Under the pieces are notes generated by a model that saw only the letters and a program-made list of their open reading frames with translations, had not been told where the DNA came from and ran no database searches. A DNA stretch of 15,145 bases from an uncultured Lachnospiraceae bacterium (GTDB taxonomy: Bacteria; Bacillota_A; Clostridia; Lachnospirales; Lachnospiraceae), in contig CADBQK010000390.1 of assembly GCA_902796775.1 (NCBI GenBank), positions 1 through 15,145 of the forward strand, read 5' to 3'. Of this stretch, positions 1 to 7,084 are shown one piece after another (the first letter of the stretch is position 1; every line of letters begins with the position of its first letter). The position numbers and the translations under genes are program-made.

Positions 1-233
1 CTCTTCCGTGAAGATAAATCCATCCACGTCTCATCCGGCAGGAGCATTTTTGCAGACGCAGCAACAGTAACCCTTTTTGTCTCAGCATAATGCAGAGCCA
101 GAAAGCGGATCAGAGATGTCTTCCCGCCACATCCGGTCACGTATATGAACTTCGCCCCCTCCCGAGGCAGCGAATCAATATAACTTATTATCTCAACTAT
201 CGTATCACTGTTTATCATCTTACCTGACACCAT
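1..233 (-). CDS. yqeC: YqeC-like P-loop protein, 3' end beyond window
   Basis: Reading the minus strand from 233 gives an open frame to the window edge. About 30 residues in, it has a P-loop written TGCGGKTSLIR, and then an AASAKMLLPDE segment. In the YqeC family (putative selenium-dependent molybdenum hydroxylase accessory protein) a GAGGKTS P-loop is followed by a TTTTKM-P stretch at the same spacing, so I assign it there. It would be a cytosolic nucleotide-binding protein helping to make or insert the cofactor of selenium-dependent hydroxylases; that role is taken from the family. An in-frame TGA lies five codons above 233. ATG at 233, GTG at 230 and ATG at 218 are all possible starts and none has a good ribosome site. 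Only about 77 codons are visible. Another small P-loop ATPase family is possible. Confidence 0.6.
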   Translation of the reverse strand, partial: MVSGKMINSDTIVEIISYIDSLPREGAKFIYVTGCGGKTSLIRFLALHYAETKRVTVAASAKMLLPDETWMDLSSRK

Positions 234-235
234 TT

Positions 236-282
236 TTTCTGTAAGTCACGGGAATACACGATGGTATTTCTGTGAGTCACAG
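236..282. repeat. Two 13-16 bp dyad repeats, 31 bp apart, upstream of yqeC-like gene
   Basis: The segment TTTCTGTGAGTCACAG at 267-282 contains a perfect 13-bp palindrome, CTGTGA-G-TCACAG (270-282). A second copy, TTTCTGTAAGTCACGG at 236-251, matches it at 14 of 16 positions. The 31-bp period is about three helical turns, and the nearer copy ends only 2 nt before the ATG at 233. Twin phased dyads beside a start codon suggest a dimeric regulator binding site; the binding protein is unknown. An RNA-level role is also possible because the dyad lies in the transcribed leader. Confidence 0.5.
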
Positions 283-315
283 AGGATAAACGGATGGCTT
301 GTACATTCTATGAGC

Positions 316-340
316 TGTGCGTGCACCTGGCATCCGCACA
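316..340 (-). other. Leader hairpin upstream of yqeC-like gene
   Basis: TGTGCG at 316-321 pairs with CGCACA at 335-340, and the stem continues as TGC/GCA after a 2-nt bulge, leaving a 5-nt loop. It lies between the stronger hairpin at 349-382 and the twin dyads at 236-282, so the yqeC leader holds at least three potential stems. There is no U-run on either side, which argues against a terminator. Confidence 0.35.
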
Positions 341-348
341 CAATGAGA

Positions 349-382
349 AAGGCAGATAGATATGGCGATATCTGTCTGCCTT
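349..382 (-). terminator. 15-bp hairpin after rny, terminator or leader structure
   Basis: Bases 349-363 and 368-382 form a 15-bp stem around the tetraloop GGCG, with one non-canonical pair (U-G on plus, A-C on minus). It lies 75 nt beyond the rny stop. The tail on the minus strand is TTTCTCATTG, a weak U-tract; on the plus strand it is GGTTTTTCTT, which is better. It probably separates rny from the yqeC-like gene, but it lies downstream of a good promoter (401-429), so it would also be at the 5' end of that transcript. Confidence 0.55.
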
Positions 383-400
383 GGTTTTTCTTAATCAAGT

Positions 401-429
401 TTTATAAGCAAATCGCAAAAGTATGTGAA
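401..429 (-). promoter_or_regulatory. Sigma-A type promoter for yqeC-like gene
   Basis: On the minus strand TTCACA (424-429) and TATAAA (401-406) are separated by exactly 17 nt, each five of six to consensus. Transcription would begin near 394 and make a leader of about 160 nt before the yqeC-like start, passing through the hairpin at 349-382 first. The call rests on sequence match only. Confidence 0.5.
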
Positions 430-456
430 CAGAAGTGCCATTTTTATCTGGCTCAA

Positions 457-2007
457 TTATCTGGCATATTCTATTGCTCTCGACTCTCTGATTACATTAA
501 CCTTAATCTGTCCGGGGTATTCCAGTTCTGCTTCGACCTGCTTTGCAATGTCTCTCGCCAGCAGAACCATGTCTGCGTCGCTGACCTGGTCAGGAATAAC
601 CATTACTCGAATCTCGCGTCCCGCCTGAATAGCAAAAGATTTTTCGACTCCCTTGAAGCTGTTAGTTATCTCTTCAAGCTGAGCCAGCCTGTTAGTATAG
701 GTTTCCAGTGTCTCACGCCTTGCACCGGGTCTTGCAGCGGATATGGTATCCGCAGCCTGTACCAGGCAGGCGATCAATGAGGTCGGTTCCGTATCGCCAT
801 GGTGAGATGCCACGGCATTGATGACGATCGCGGACTCTTTATACTTCTTACATAGATCCACACCAATCTGTATATGGGAACCTTCCATTTCATGGTCCAG
901 GGATTTGCCGATATCATGCAGCAGGCCGGCTCGTTTTGCCATACGGACATCTTCTCCGACCTCTGCAGCAAGCATACCGGAAAGCTGTGCAACCTCTACA
1001 GAATGCTTTAATGCATTCTGCCCGTAACTGGTCCTGAACTTCATCTTGCCAAGAAGCCGGATCAGCTCAGGATGGATGCCGTGCACGCCAACCTCAAGTG
1101 TAGCCGCTTCGCCCTCTTCCCTGATCATCGTCTCGACTTCTTTCTGAGCCTTCTCAACCGTCTCCTCAATCCTTGCCGGATGGATACGTCCATCGACGAT
1201 CAGCTTCTCAAGCGCTATGCGTGCTACTTCTCTGCGGATGGGATCAAAGCAGGAAAGGATGACCGCCTCCGGCGTATCATCTATGATAAGGTCTACTCCT
1301 GTCATCGTCTCGAGTGTGCGGATATTCCGACCTTCACGACCGATGATCCTGCCCTTCATCTCATCATTCGGAAGGGAAACGACAGAAATCGTGGACTCTG
1401 CCACCGTGTCCGCTGCGCAACGCTGTATCGCAGATACGATGAAGTCCTTTGCTTTCTTATCAGACTCTTCCTTAGCTCTTCTTTCGTGTTCTTTAACTAA
1501 CAGTGCTGTTTCGTGTTTTACTTCATCTTCCACAGTCTTCAGAAGATAATCTTTTGCCTGTTCGGAGGTCAGACCTGAGATTCTTTCAAGTTCCTGTAAG
1601 CGTTTCTCACCCAGAGCCTCTACCTCAGCCTGTCGCTTATTCAGCTTGTCTTCCCGGGAAGCAAGATGACTCTCTTTCTTCTCGATGGACTCGGCCTTAC
1701 GGTCTACACTCTCTTCTTTGGCAAGAACCCGCTTCTCCAGCCTCTGTAATTCAGACCTGCGTTCCCTGCTTTCACGTTCCAGTTCATTCTTATTCCTGAG
1801 AGATTCCTCTTTCAGTTCAAGCATGCCCTCACGCTTCTTCGCTTCTGCTGCTTTTAATGCCTCGTCAATGATCTCACGGGCTTTTTCTTCAGCAGAACCG
1901 ATCTTTGCCTCCACGACCTTCTTGCGATAGGATATGGCTGCATTCCAGGTGACCAGCGCAGTAGCGACGATTGCAATAATAACAGCTACAATCGTCTGTG
2001 GATTCAC
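457..2007 (-). CDS. rny: Ribonuclease Y
   Basis: RNase Y is the membrane-anchored endoribonuclease that starts much of mRNA decay in Firmicutes. All its parts are visible in 516 residues, the usual length: an N-terminal membrane span (about 4-24), a long charged coiled coil rich in K, E and R (about 30-195), a KH RNA-binding domain with the loop [10 protein letters not shown] at 219-228, and an HD phosphohydrolase domain with H335, the catalytic pair HD at 364-365 and the SHHG motif near 401. The start is GTG at 2007, preceded by GGGAGGTG at good spacing; the next residues [10 protein letters not shown] lead directly into the membrane helix. It has its own promoter 55-83 nt upstream and so can be expressed apart from recA-recX. 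The gene is intact. Confidence 0.97.
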   Translation of the reverse strand: MNPQTIVAVIIAIVATALVTWNAAISYRKKVVEAKIGSAEEKAREIIDEALKAAEAKKREGMLELKEESLRNKNELERESRERRSELQRLEKRVLAKEESVDRKAESIEKKESHLASREDKLNKRQAEVEALGEKRLQELERISGLTSEQAKDYLLKTVEDEVKHETALLVKEHERRAKEESDKKAKDFIVSAIQRCAADTVAESTISVVSLPNDEMKGRIIGREGRNIRTLETMTGVDLIIDDTPEAVILSCFDPIRREVARIALEKLIVDGRIHPARIEETVEKAQKEVETMIREEGEAATLEVGVHGIHPELIRLLGKMKFRTSYGQNALKHSVEVAQLSGMLAAEVGEDVRMAKRAGLLHDIGKSLDHEMEGSHIQIGVDLCKKYKESAIVINAVASHHGDTEPTSLIACLVQAADTISAARPGARRETLETYTNRLAQLEEITNSFKGVEKSFAIQAGREIRVMVIPDQVSDADMVLLARDIAKQVEAELEYPGQIKVNVIRESRAIEYAR

Positions 2008-2061
2008 AGGAGCACCTCCCTATTAAAAATGATTTATCGTACGGATTTGTACAACAGAAAT

Positions 2062-2090
2062 ATTTTACGCTTTTTTACGCGTGCTGTCAA
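2062..2090 (-). promoter_or_regulatory. Sigma-A promoter of rny
   Basis: Minus strand TTGACA (2085-2090) is a perfect -35 box. A 17-nt spacer follows, then TAAAAT (2062-2067), five of six to the -10 consensus. It lies in the 147-nt gap between recX and rny, about 55 nt upstream of the GTG start, and indicates that rny is transcribed independently. Confidence 0.8.
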
Positions 2091-2154
2091 GCAGACTTGA
2101 GGCTTGTATATACGGAAAACCACGAAAAACCGTAGAGTTTGTATGATTTGGTCT

Positions 2155-2766
2155 CTATCTTTCTTTACTTAGCATGGAGCGGAGTATATCTGCATAGGAA
2201 TAACCCTTGCGGATCAGGGATTGGCACAGACGCTGATACTCTCTGGATCCTCTCTCAGGTAAAGAATCGTCCGGAAAACGTTTGGAAAGCTCTCTGCTTA
2301 TCCCTTCCTGATCATCCCATCCGCTCTCCTCGATGGCACGCTGCACGATCCATTCCTCGATCCCCTGCTGTTTAAGTTTGTACTCCAGCATACGGCGCGA
2401 GATCATCCCTCTCCTGGCCTGGACAGCATTTCTCGCGAATCTTTCATCATCCAGGTATCCAAAGGAAGAAACATAATCAATCGCTAAACTGACAAGAAGG
2501 GGCATAAACCCCTTCTTCTCCAGCAGCCTGATCAGCTGCAGTCTCGAATAATCCCGCCGGACGAGTGCGTCCATTGCTGCAGCACAGGCCAGCTTGCCGG
2601 CCTTTTTAAGCAGAACAGCCTCCTGATCATGATCAAGCATCTGTCCTTCCTGTATTGACAGATCCCACGAAGATAACTCAGATGCAAATACCGGGAAGGC
2701 ACTCTCTCCATCCAGGTAGACACGAAGCTTACGTCTGCCTGCAGCCTCTATTGCAGTTACTACCAT
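2155..2766 (-). CDS. recX: RecX, regulator of RecA
   Basis: RecX binds RecA filaments and limits RecA activity. The 203-residue protein shows the family's tandem three-helix repeats: RRDYSRLQLIRLLEKKGF near residue 70, then a YLDDERFARNAVQARR block, then SRRMLEYKLKQQGI. An N-terminal extension of about 60 residues precedes the first repeat, as in many Gram-positive RecX proteins. The ATG at 2766 lies 3 nt after the recA stop, so the two genes are co-transcribed and probably translationally coupled. The ribosome site is weak (GGGAG inside the end of recA, 12-14 nt away). It should therefore be SOS-induced with recA. I see no damage in the frame. Confidence 0.93.
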   Translation of the reverse strand: MVVTAIEAAGRRKLRVYLDGESAFPVFASELSSWDLSIQEGQMLDHDQEAVLLKKAGKLACAAAMDALVRRDYSRLQLIRLLEKKGFMPLLVSLAIDYVSSFGYLDDERFARNAVQARRGMISRRMLEYKLKQQGIEEWIVQRAIEESGWDDQEGISRELSKRFPDDSLPERGSREYQRLCQSLIRKGYSYADILRSMLSKER

Positions 2767-2769
2767 CTC

Positions 2770-3855
2770 TTACAGAGCTCCCGGCCCCCCAGCTGCAGAG
2801 GCTGAGGTATCCTTTCCTGTCTCAGTATCAGATCCGGTGCTGTTGTCCTGATCCGGGCCGTGTCCAAGTCCGTAAAATGCACGCACCTTTTCCTCGATCT
2901 CTGCCATGATCTGCGGATTTTCATGCAGATAGAGCTTTGTATTTTCACGGCCCTGCCCGATCTTATTGTCATTATAGGAGTACCAGGCACCGCTCTTATT
3001 GACAATACCGGTATTAGCTGCCAGGTCGAGAATATCTCCCTCTTTGGAGATGCCCTTCCCGAACATGATATCAAACTCTGCCTCCCTGAAAGGAGGAGCA
3101 ATCTTGTTTTTCACGACTTTGACTCTCGTCCGGTTGCCAACGACCTCTCCGCCCTGCTTAAGCGCTTCGATCCGGCGGATATCCAGCCGTACGGAGGAAT
3201 AGAACTTCAGCGCCCGGCCTCCTGTCGTCGTCTCCGGATTGCCAAACATGACACCGACCTTCTCACGCAGCTGGTTAATGAAGATCACAATACAGTTGGA
3301 CTTGCTGACGACTGCGGTCAGTTTGCGCAGCGCCTGTGACATCAGTCTGGCCTGCAGACCGACATGTGAGTCGCCCATATCTCCATCGATCTCAGCCTTT
3401 GGTACCAGGGCTGCTACGGAATCGATGACGATCAGGTCTACTGCTCCTGAACGGACCATCATCTCGGTGATCTCAAGGGCCTGCTCCCCGTTATCCGGCT
3501 GGGAAATATACAGATTATCTATGTCAACGCCGATATTCTTCGCATAGGCCGGATCCAGGGCATGCTCAGCATCAATAAACCCGGCGATACCGCCGCGCTT
3601 CTGCACCTCCGCAACCATATGCAGTGTCACGGTCGTCTTGCCGGAGGACTCAGGTCCGTAGATCTCTATGATACGACCCTTGGGAATCCCGCCCAGTCCG
3701 AGAGCAAGATCCAGACTCAGCGAGCCGGTCGGGACTGTCTCCACATCCATATCCTTGCCGCGCTCTCCGAGCTTCATCACTGCTCCCTTGCCGTAATCCT
3801 TCTCTATCCTTGAAATGGCTGCATCCAGAGCCCTCTGCTTCTCATCCCTGTCCAT
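2770..3855 (-). CDS. recA: RecA recombinase
   Basis: RecA forms ATP-dependent filaments on single-stranded DNA for homologous recombination and triggers LexA self-cleavage. At 361 residues it has normal length. The Walker A motif GPESSGKT is at 67-74, the catalytic glutamate is in DAEHA (E97), Walker B LIVIDS is at 141-146, and the DNA-binding loop regions ([20 protein letters not shown]) are present. The C-terminus ends in a low-complexity acidic and Ser/Thr/Gly tail, normal for the family. The ATG at 3855 is preceded by AGGAGG about 10 nt upstream. The promoter region carries two LexA-like dyads, so classical SOS control is expected. recX follows after 3 nt. Confidence 0.99.
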   Translation of the reverse strand: MDRDEKQRALDAAISRIEKDYGKGAVMKLGERGKDMDVETVPTGSLSLDLALGLGGIPKGRIIEIYGPESSGKTTVTLHMVAEVQKRGGIAGFIDAEHALDPAYAKNIGVDIDNLYISQPDNGEQALEITEMMVRSGAVDLIVIDSVAALVPKAEIDGDMGDSHVGLQARLMSQALRKLTAVVSKSNCIVIFINQLREKVGVMFGNPETTTGGRALKFYSSVRLDIRRIEALKQGGEVVGNRTRVKVVKNKIAPPFREAEFDIMFGKGISKEGDILDLAANTGIVNKSGAWYSYNDNKIGQGRENTKLYLHENPQIMAEIEEKVRAFYGLGHGPDQDNSTGSDTETGKDTSASAAGGPGAL

Positions 3856-3922
3856 TCTGTAAAACCTCCTGTTTCCGTTGTTAAGTCCATCTGTCTTCTG
3901 TCTGGCTAATATCTATCAACTG

Positions 3923-3936
3923 CGAACACTCGTTCG
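3923..3936. promoter_or_regulatory. LexA (SOS) box, promoter-proximal to recA
   Basis: CGAACACTCGTTCG fits the Gram-positive LexA consensus CGAAC-N4-GTTCG with perfect half sites. It lies about 70 nt upstream of the recA start and just downstream of the predicted -10 box, where LexA would block transcription. Confidence 0.85.
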
Positions 3937-3945
3937 TTTGTCTAT

Positions 3946-3974
3946 ACCATATCACACAAACATATGTTTGTCAA
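3946..3974 (-). promoter_or_regulatory. recA promoter
   Basis: Minus strand TTGACA (3969-3974) and TATGGT (3946-3951) are separated by 17 nt. The -35 box is perfect, the -10 is four of six. The spacer contains a 16-bp palindrome (3956-3971) that looks like a second LexA site, and the clear LexA box at 3923-3936 lies just downstream. Confidence 0.65.
3956..3971. promoter_or_regulatory. Second LexA-like palindrome inside recA promoter
   Basis: ACAAACATATGTTTGT is a perfect 16-bp palindrome overlapping the -35 box and spacer. Its CAAAC-ATAT-GTTTG core differs from the LexA consensus CGAAC-N4-GTTCG by one base in each half, so it may be a weaker LexA site that works with the box 33 bp away. Confidence 0.6.
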
Positions 3975-4011
3975 CCTGTTTCCATCGACATCTTTCGACA
4001 TGAAATGGCTG

Positions 4012-4080
4012 TTCATGATCTCATCATTTCTCATCTTTCATGATCTCATCAAATCTTATCATATCTCATATAATTTCATC
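4012..4080. repeat. Degenerate TCATC-rich tandem repeat upstream of recA
   Basis: TTCATGATCTCATCA occurs at 4012-4026 and again at 4037-4051 (period 25). It is surrounded by further degenerate copies of ATCTCATC/ATATCTCAT up to about 4080. The tract lies between the CPBP terminator and the recA promoter and has no convincing reading frame. Confidence 0.55.
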
Positions 4081-4083
4081 AGA

Positions 4084-4126
4084 AAAACCGCTGTCCTCCC
4101 GGTTTTCCGGGGGATCCAGCGGTTTT
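4084..4126 (-). terminator. Intrinsic terminator of CPBP gene
   Basis: AAAACCGCTG (4084-4093) pairs perfectly with CAGCGGTTTT (4117-4126), and an inner CCCGG/CCGGG stem closes on an AAAA/TTTT loop. On the minus strand the hairpin ends in GCGGTTTTTCTG, a good U-tract, 13 nt after the CPBP stop. It isolates recA from the upstream gene. Confidence 0.88.
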
Positions 4127-4138
4127 ACTCACTTCTTT

Positions 4139-5056
4139 TTATCGGTAGCGGTTCCCGTCTGCATAGCTGCCGCTGCCGGGATCTTCATCTCTGGTCATCA
4201 CATCCAGATAGACTCTCTTTGCTTCCACCCTCTTATCCAGGATCCAGACAAGGAGAAGGGACACTGCCGCTGCTGCGCAGCCGGCGACAGCCAGGAATAC
4301 ATCATTGGAAAGAAGGGATGTATCTCCTACCGTATAGGCAAGCACCAGAGATACCAGATTGGAGCTGATATGGATCAGAATCGGAGCTTTGAGCGAACCG
4401 TATTTTTCAAAGGAATAGGCAAGCAGTATGCCCAGAATAAATCCGTAGATCCCCTGGAGCATATTCCCGTGCATCAGAGCAAAGATCAATGCCTGCACCA
4501 GTATGGCAGCGTTCACATTTGCATACTGTCTCATGCGCATGAAAATCAGTCCGCGGAAGATCAGTTCCTCACAGGCAGGAATGACAAATCCAATGAAGAC
4601 AAACTGCAGAATGACCGGGCCGGAGAACAGGATGGCTGCACTGTTCTGGAAAGCCTGGGACTCTTCCGCCATAGATCCGATATTGATCAGCATATTAGCC
4701 GATATGGAGAGACATATCCCAACCGGTACCAGAAATGCCCACATAACCGGCAGGATACTGCTCCTGTCAAAAACAAATCTCCTCTTCACGTAATCTTTCA
4801 AATACATCTTATAAAGGATCACGATTGAAACAGCGGCCGCGATCCCCTGCATCATAAGGCCGTACTTTGTGGTAAACTGCACCAGAGCATCCATCAGTGC
4901 CTGCTGATTGATCGAATAATCCGAGTTAAGGAACTGATCTGCTCTCCCAACCGCCCACCAGGTCGAAATAATGCTCTGCACGACGATGCACAATCCTTCA
5001 TATATGATCAGCGGCGAAAGTACTTCAAATACCCGCCTGCCCCAGCTTCTATTCAA
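4139..5056 (-). CDS. CPBP-family intramembrane metalloprotease
   Basis: This 305-residue polytopic membrane protein belongs to the CPBP (CAAX protease and bacteriocin-processing, Abi) family. The family's motifs are in order: EELIFRG with E163, E164 and R168; FALMH with H196; and HISSN with H229 and N233. These are the expected glutamates, histidines and asparagine of the active site within the membrane. Several hydrophobic spans surround them (about 11-31, 66-84, 103-124, 142-161, 183-196, 203-215 and 225-245). In the frame the only near start is TTG at 5056, with AGGGGA about 9 nt upstream; a TGA lies eleven codons above. The substrate cannot be told. It is followed by a terminator and preceded by another, so it is probably monocistronic. 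Confidence 0.88.
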   Translation of the reverse strand: MNRSWGRRVFEVLSPLIIYEGLCIVVQSIISTWWAVGRADQFLNSDYSINQQALMDALVQFTTKYGLMMQGIAAAVSIVILYKMYLKDYVKRRFVFDRSSILPVMWAFLVPVGICLSISANMLINIGSMAEESQAFQNSAAILFSGPVILQFVFIGFVIPACEELIFRGLIFMRMRQYANVNAAILVQALIFALMHGNMLQGIYGFILGILLAYSFEKYGSLKAPILIHISSNLVSLVLAYTVGDTSLLSNDVFLAVAGCAAAAVSLLLVWILDKRVEAKRVYLDVMTRDEDPGSGSYADGNRYR

Positions 5057-5156
5057 AACATTATCCCCTATCTTCTTTATGATTCAAAGTACGATGATCG
5101 ATCGTCACATATGACATACAATGACGCCTGAAAAACTATGCGTCTGTTTTCCAAGA

Positions 5157-5205
5157 AGAAAGCCTGCCTTCAGAATCCGAAAACCGGAAACGGGCAGGGC
5201 TTTCT
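5157..5205 (-). terminator. Hairpin between ABC operon and CPBP gene
   Basis: AGAAAGCCTGCC (5157-5168) pairs with GGGCAGGGCTTTCT (5192-5205) with one bulged base; an inner CCG/CGG pairing is possible. On the minus strand it is followed by TCTTGG, a short U-tract, and on plus by CGCTTTTATAG. It lies 84 nt beyond the permease stop and is the best candidate for ending the ABC operon. Confidence 0.6.
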
Positions 5206-5214
5206 CGCTTTTAT

Positions 5215-5242
5215 AGTATAACGATTTAGGGGGTGATTGCAA
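5215..5242 (-). promoter_or_regulatory. Candidate promoter upstream of CPBP gene
   Basis: Minus strand TTGCAA (5237-5242), a 16-nt spacer and TATACT (5215-5220) resemble a sigma-A promoter (four and five of six). Transcription from about 5208 would enter the hairpin at 5157-5205 at once and then reach the CPBP gene at 5056. Confidence 0.4.
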
Positions 5243-5288
5243 GTCTTTTTGCGGAAGTTCATGGACTTTTCATAAATCAGCTTTGTGT

Positions 5289-6143
5289 TTACCTTGTGCC
5301 GAGTTTTCGTATACTGACAGCAAGCATAACTGCGCCGGCAGCTATCTGCAGGACAATGCTGACCGGTATCCAGAAAAGTGTCAGCGTCCCGGGAGCTCCC
5401 AGTACAGTCAATGCTTCCCGGTACCAGTCAGACCAGGAAGGAGCAAAATGCCTGCATACGATCCCTGTATAAGTAACCGCCGGATTTAGCAGCCAGGTGT
5501 AGATCAGGGGTGTAGACATCGCATTTCCGTAAGCTGCAGCGCCAAAAGCGATGGCTGTCAGTACGACCAGTATCCCAGTCCCTGCAGTGCAAAAAAGCAG
5601 CAGACCGTATGCGGCAACGGTTGCGGTAGTCGTTGTTCTGAACACGCAGGAGCACATCACGCCGCCGGTGGATACTAACATGATGAAGAAAGCCAGATAC
5701 AGGATGATCTGGTAGATCTGCGGAAGCCCGATTCCTCCATACATCAGAGTAACTGTTATAACCGGTATGCCGGAAATCAACAGCAGCATAGCGCTGCTGG
5801 CACTTGACAGCATTTTACCGATCACGATTTCAGCGGGTGTCAGTCTGGTGGAAAGCAGGATATCCATTGTCTGCCTCTCGCGCTCACCTGATACACTTGA
5901 ACTGGCTGCAGGGGTCATCAAAAGTGCCAGCATCACCGCTGTCACGGACATCAGACCGAAGTTGATAAAGAGCATCGTGGAATAGGGAGCTGTCCCCTGA
6001 TACAGTGACAGGCTCCTGGTAAAATGCAGGCTCAGAAGGAGGATCACCGCCAGAAGGATGTTGTACAGGACCGCCATCGAGAGCACATGCCTGGATCTGG
6101 CAGTCAGCTTCATCTCATTTTTGTAGATAATATTCAGTCTCAT
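5289..6143 (-). CDS. ABC-2 type transporter permease
   Basis: The 284-residue protein is the membrane subunit of the ABC transporter whose ATPase is encoded just upstream. It has about six hydrophobic spans (roughly 22-42, 57-78, 113-135, 142-165, 170-200 and 255-278). A cytoplasmic stretch after the second span reads SGERERQTMDILLSTRLTPAEIVIGK, close to the ERE-GT-E-LLSTPLSP-EIVLGK signature of ABC-2 permeases of the NatB/GldF type (paraphrased from memory). The ATG at 6143 overlaps the ATPase stop in an ATGA arrangement, which indicates translational coupling. The family exports drugs, peptides, polysaccharides or ions; which applies here cannot be read from sequence. A terminator-like hairpin follows. 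Confidence 0.85.
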   Translation of the reverse strand: MRLNIIYKNEMKLTARSRHVLSMAVLYNILLAVILLLSLHFTRSLSLYQGTAPYSTMLFINFGLMSVTAVMLALLMTPAASSSVSGERERQTMDILLSTRLTPAEIVIGKMLSSASSAMLLLISGIPVITVTLMYGGIGLPQIYQIILYLAFFIMLVSTGGVMCSCVFRTTTTATVAAYGLLLFCTAGTGILVVLTAIAFGAAAYGNAMSTPLIYTWLLNPAVTYTGIVCRHFAPSWSDWYREALTVLGAPGTLTLFWIPVSIVLQIAAGAVMLAVSIRKLGTR

Positions 6144-7084
6144 CTGACGTTCCCCCTTTCCCCGCTTCCTCCCCCGGAGCCGGTGATCTGCATGAAGAGT
6201 TCCTCCAGACCGCCGCGGTCATTGGCAAAGCTGAAGACGCCTGCACCGCTTGACATAAGCCTGGACAACAGGGCAGCCTCTTCTTCGTGACTCCCGGAGT
6301 AACTCACATAGATCTCTCCTTCCGTATAGGACAGATTGTCTGCAAGAGGATCTTCTTTTAAAACAGCAAGTGCCTTTTCCATTCCGCTGGCCAGTCTGAT
6401 AACCAGACGGACCTTCTGAGTCAGACGATACTCAATCTCTGATATGCTTCCGCTGATCAGAGCAGACCCTTCATGCAGAATGCAGATCTCGCTGCACATA
6501 TGCGACAGCTCGGTCAGGATATGGGAGCTGATCAGAATCGTGGTACCGGACTCATTCAGCTTACGGATGATTTCCCGGAATTCGATCCTGGCCCTGGGGT
6601 CCATCCCGGATGCAGGTTCATCCAGGATCAGGATACGCGGGTCATGGATCAGGCATCTGGCCAGGCAGAGCTTCTGCTTCATACCGCGGGAAAGTGTATC
6701 CACATAGACATCGCCGTACTGAGAAAGCCCGGCCAGAGAGAGAAGCTCCTGAATCCTCTCCCTGGCAGCACTTCCTTCAATATTGTATATAGATGCGAAG
6801 AACTCCATATATTCATTCACACGAAGCTTATCGTAGACTCCGAAAAAATCAGGCATGTATCCGACGATATCCCGGTTTCTGCCGATATGGATGTCTTCTC
6901 CGTCAACCAGTATCTTGCCGCTGTCTGCCTTCAACAAGCCTGCCATGATCCGGAAAGTTGTCGTCTTACCTGCTCCGTTTGGGCCGACCAGGCCGAATAC
7001 TGACCCGTCCGGTATCTTGAGTGACAGGTCCTTCAGAACAGGATGTCCAGAAAAGGATTTGCAAAGATTGCGTATCTCAATCAT
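6140..7084 (-). CDS. ABC-2 type transporter ATP-binding protein
   Basis: This ATPase powers the adjacent permease. From the start at 7084 it has 314 residues with Walker A GPNGAGKTT at 34-42, the signature LSRGMKQ at 131-137, Walker B LILDEP at 152-157, D-loop SGMD and switch histidine H188. A C-terminal domain of about 90 residues follows, as in CcmA/NatA-like exporters. The frame extends to a TTG at 7108, but the ATG at 7084 starts the conserved MIEIRNLCKSF and has GGGGG about 10 nt upstream. That start overlaps the end of the large membrane protein gene by 8 nt, and the stop overlaps the permease start by 4 nt, so the three genes form one operon. A C-terminal GSGGGSGERG tail is probably flexible. 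Confidence 0.93.
   Translation of the reverse strand: MIEIRNLCKSFSGHPVLKDLSLKIPDGSVFGLVGPNGAGKTTTFRIMAGLLKADSGKILVDGEDIHIGRNRDIVGYMPDFFGVYDKLRVNEYMEFFASIYNIEGSAARERIQELLSLAGLSQYGDVYVDTLSRGMKQKLCLARCLIHDPRILILDEPASGMDPRARIEFREIIRKLNESGTTILISSHILTELSHMCSEICILHEGSALISGSISEIEYRLTQKVRLVIRLASGMEKALAVLKEDPLADNLSYTEGEIYVSYSGSHEEEAALLSRLMSSGAGVFSFANDRGGLEELFMQITGSGGGSGERGNVR

Noticed and set aside
236..282. CRP site for the TGTGA/TCACA dyads
   Set aside because: The half sites resemble CRP but are separated by one base, not six, and CRP-type control of this kind is not expected in this lineage.
310..780. 156-codon plus-strand frame overlapping the end of rny
   Set aside because: Most of it lies antisense to the clearly conserved HD-domain region of RNase Y, and its product has no recognisable domain.
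2110..2135. ACGG...CCGT symmetry after recX as a terminator
   Set aside because: Only four terminal pairs form and the interior does not pair, so it is not a credible terminator.
4012..4080. CRISPR-like array in the TCATC tract
   Set aside because: Repeats are short, imperfect and without unique spacers of regular length.
4040..4828. 262-codon plus-strand frame
   Set aside because: Overlaps the CPBP protease frame, which has all family motifs; this one begins inside a TCATC repeat and crosses a terminator hairpin.
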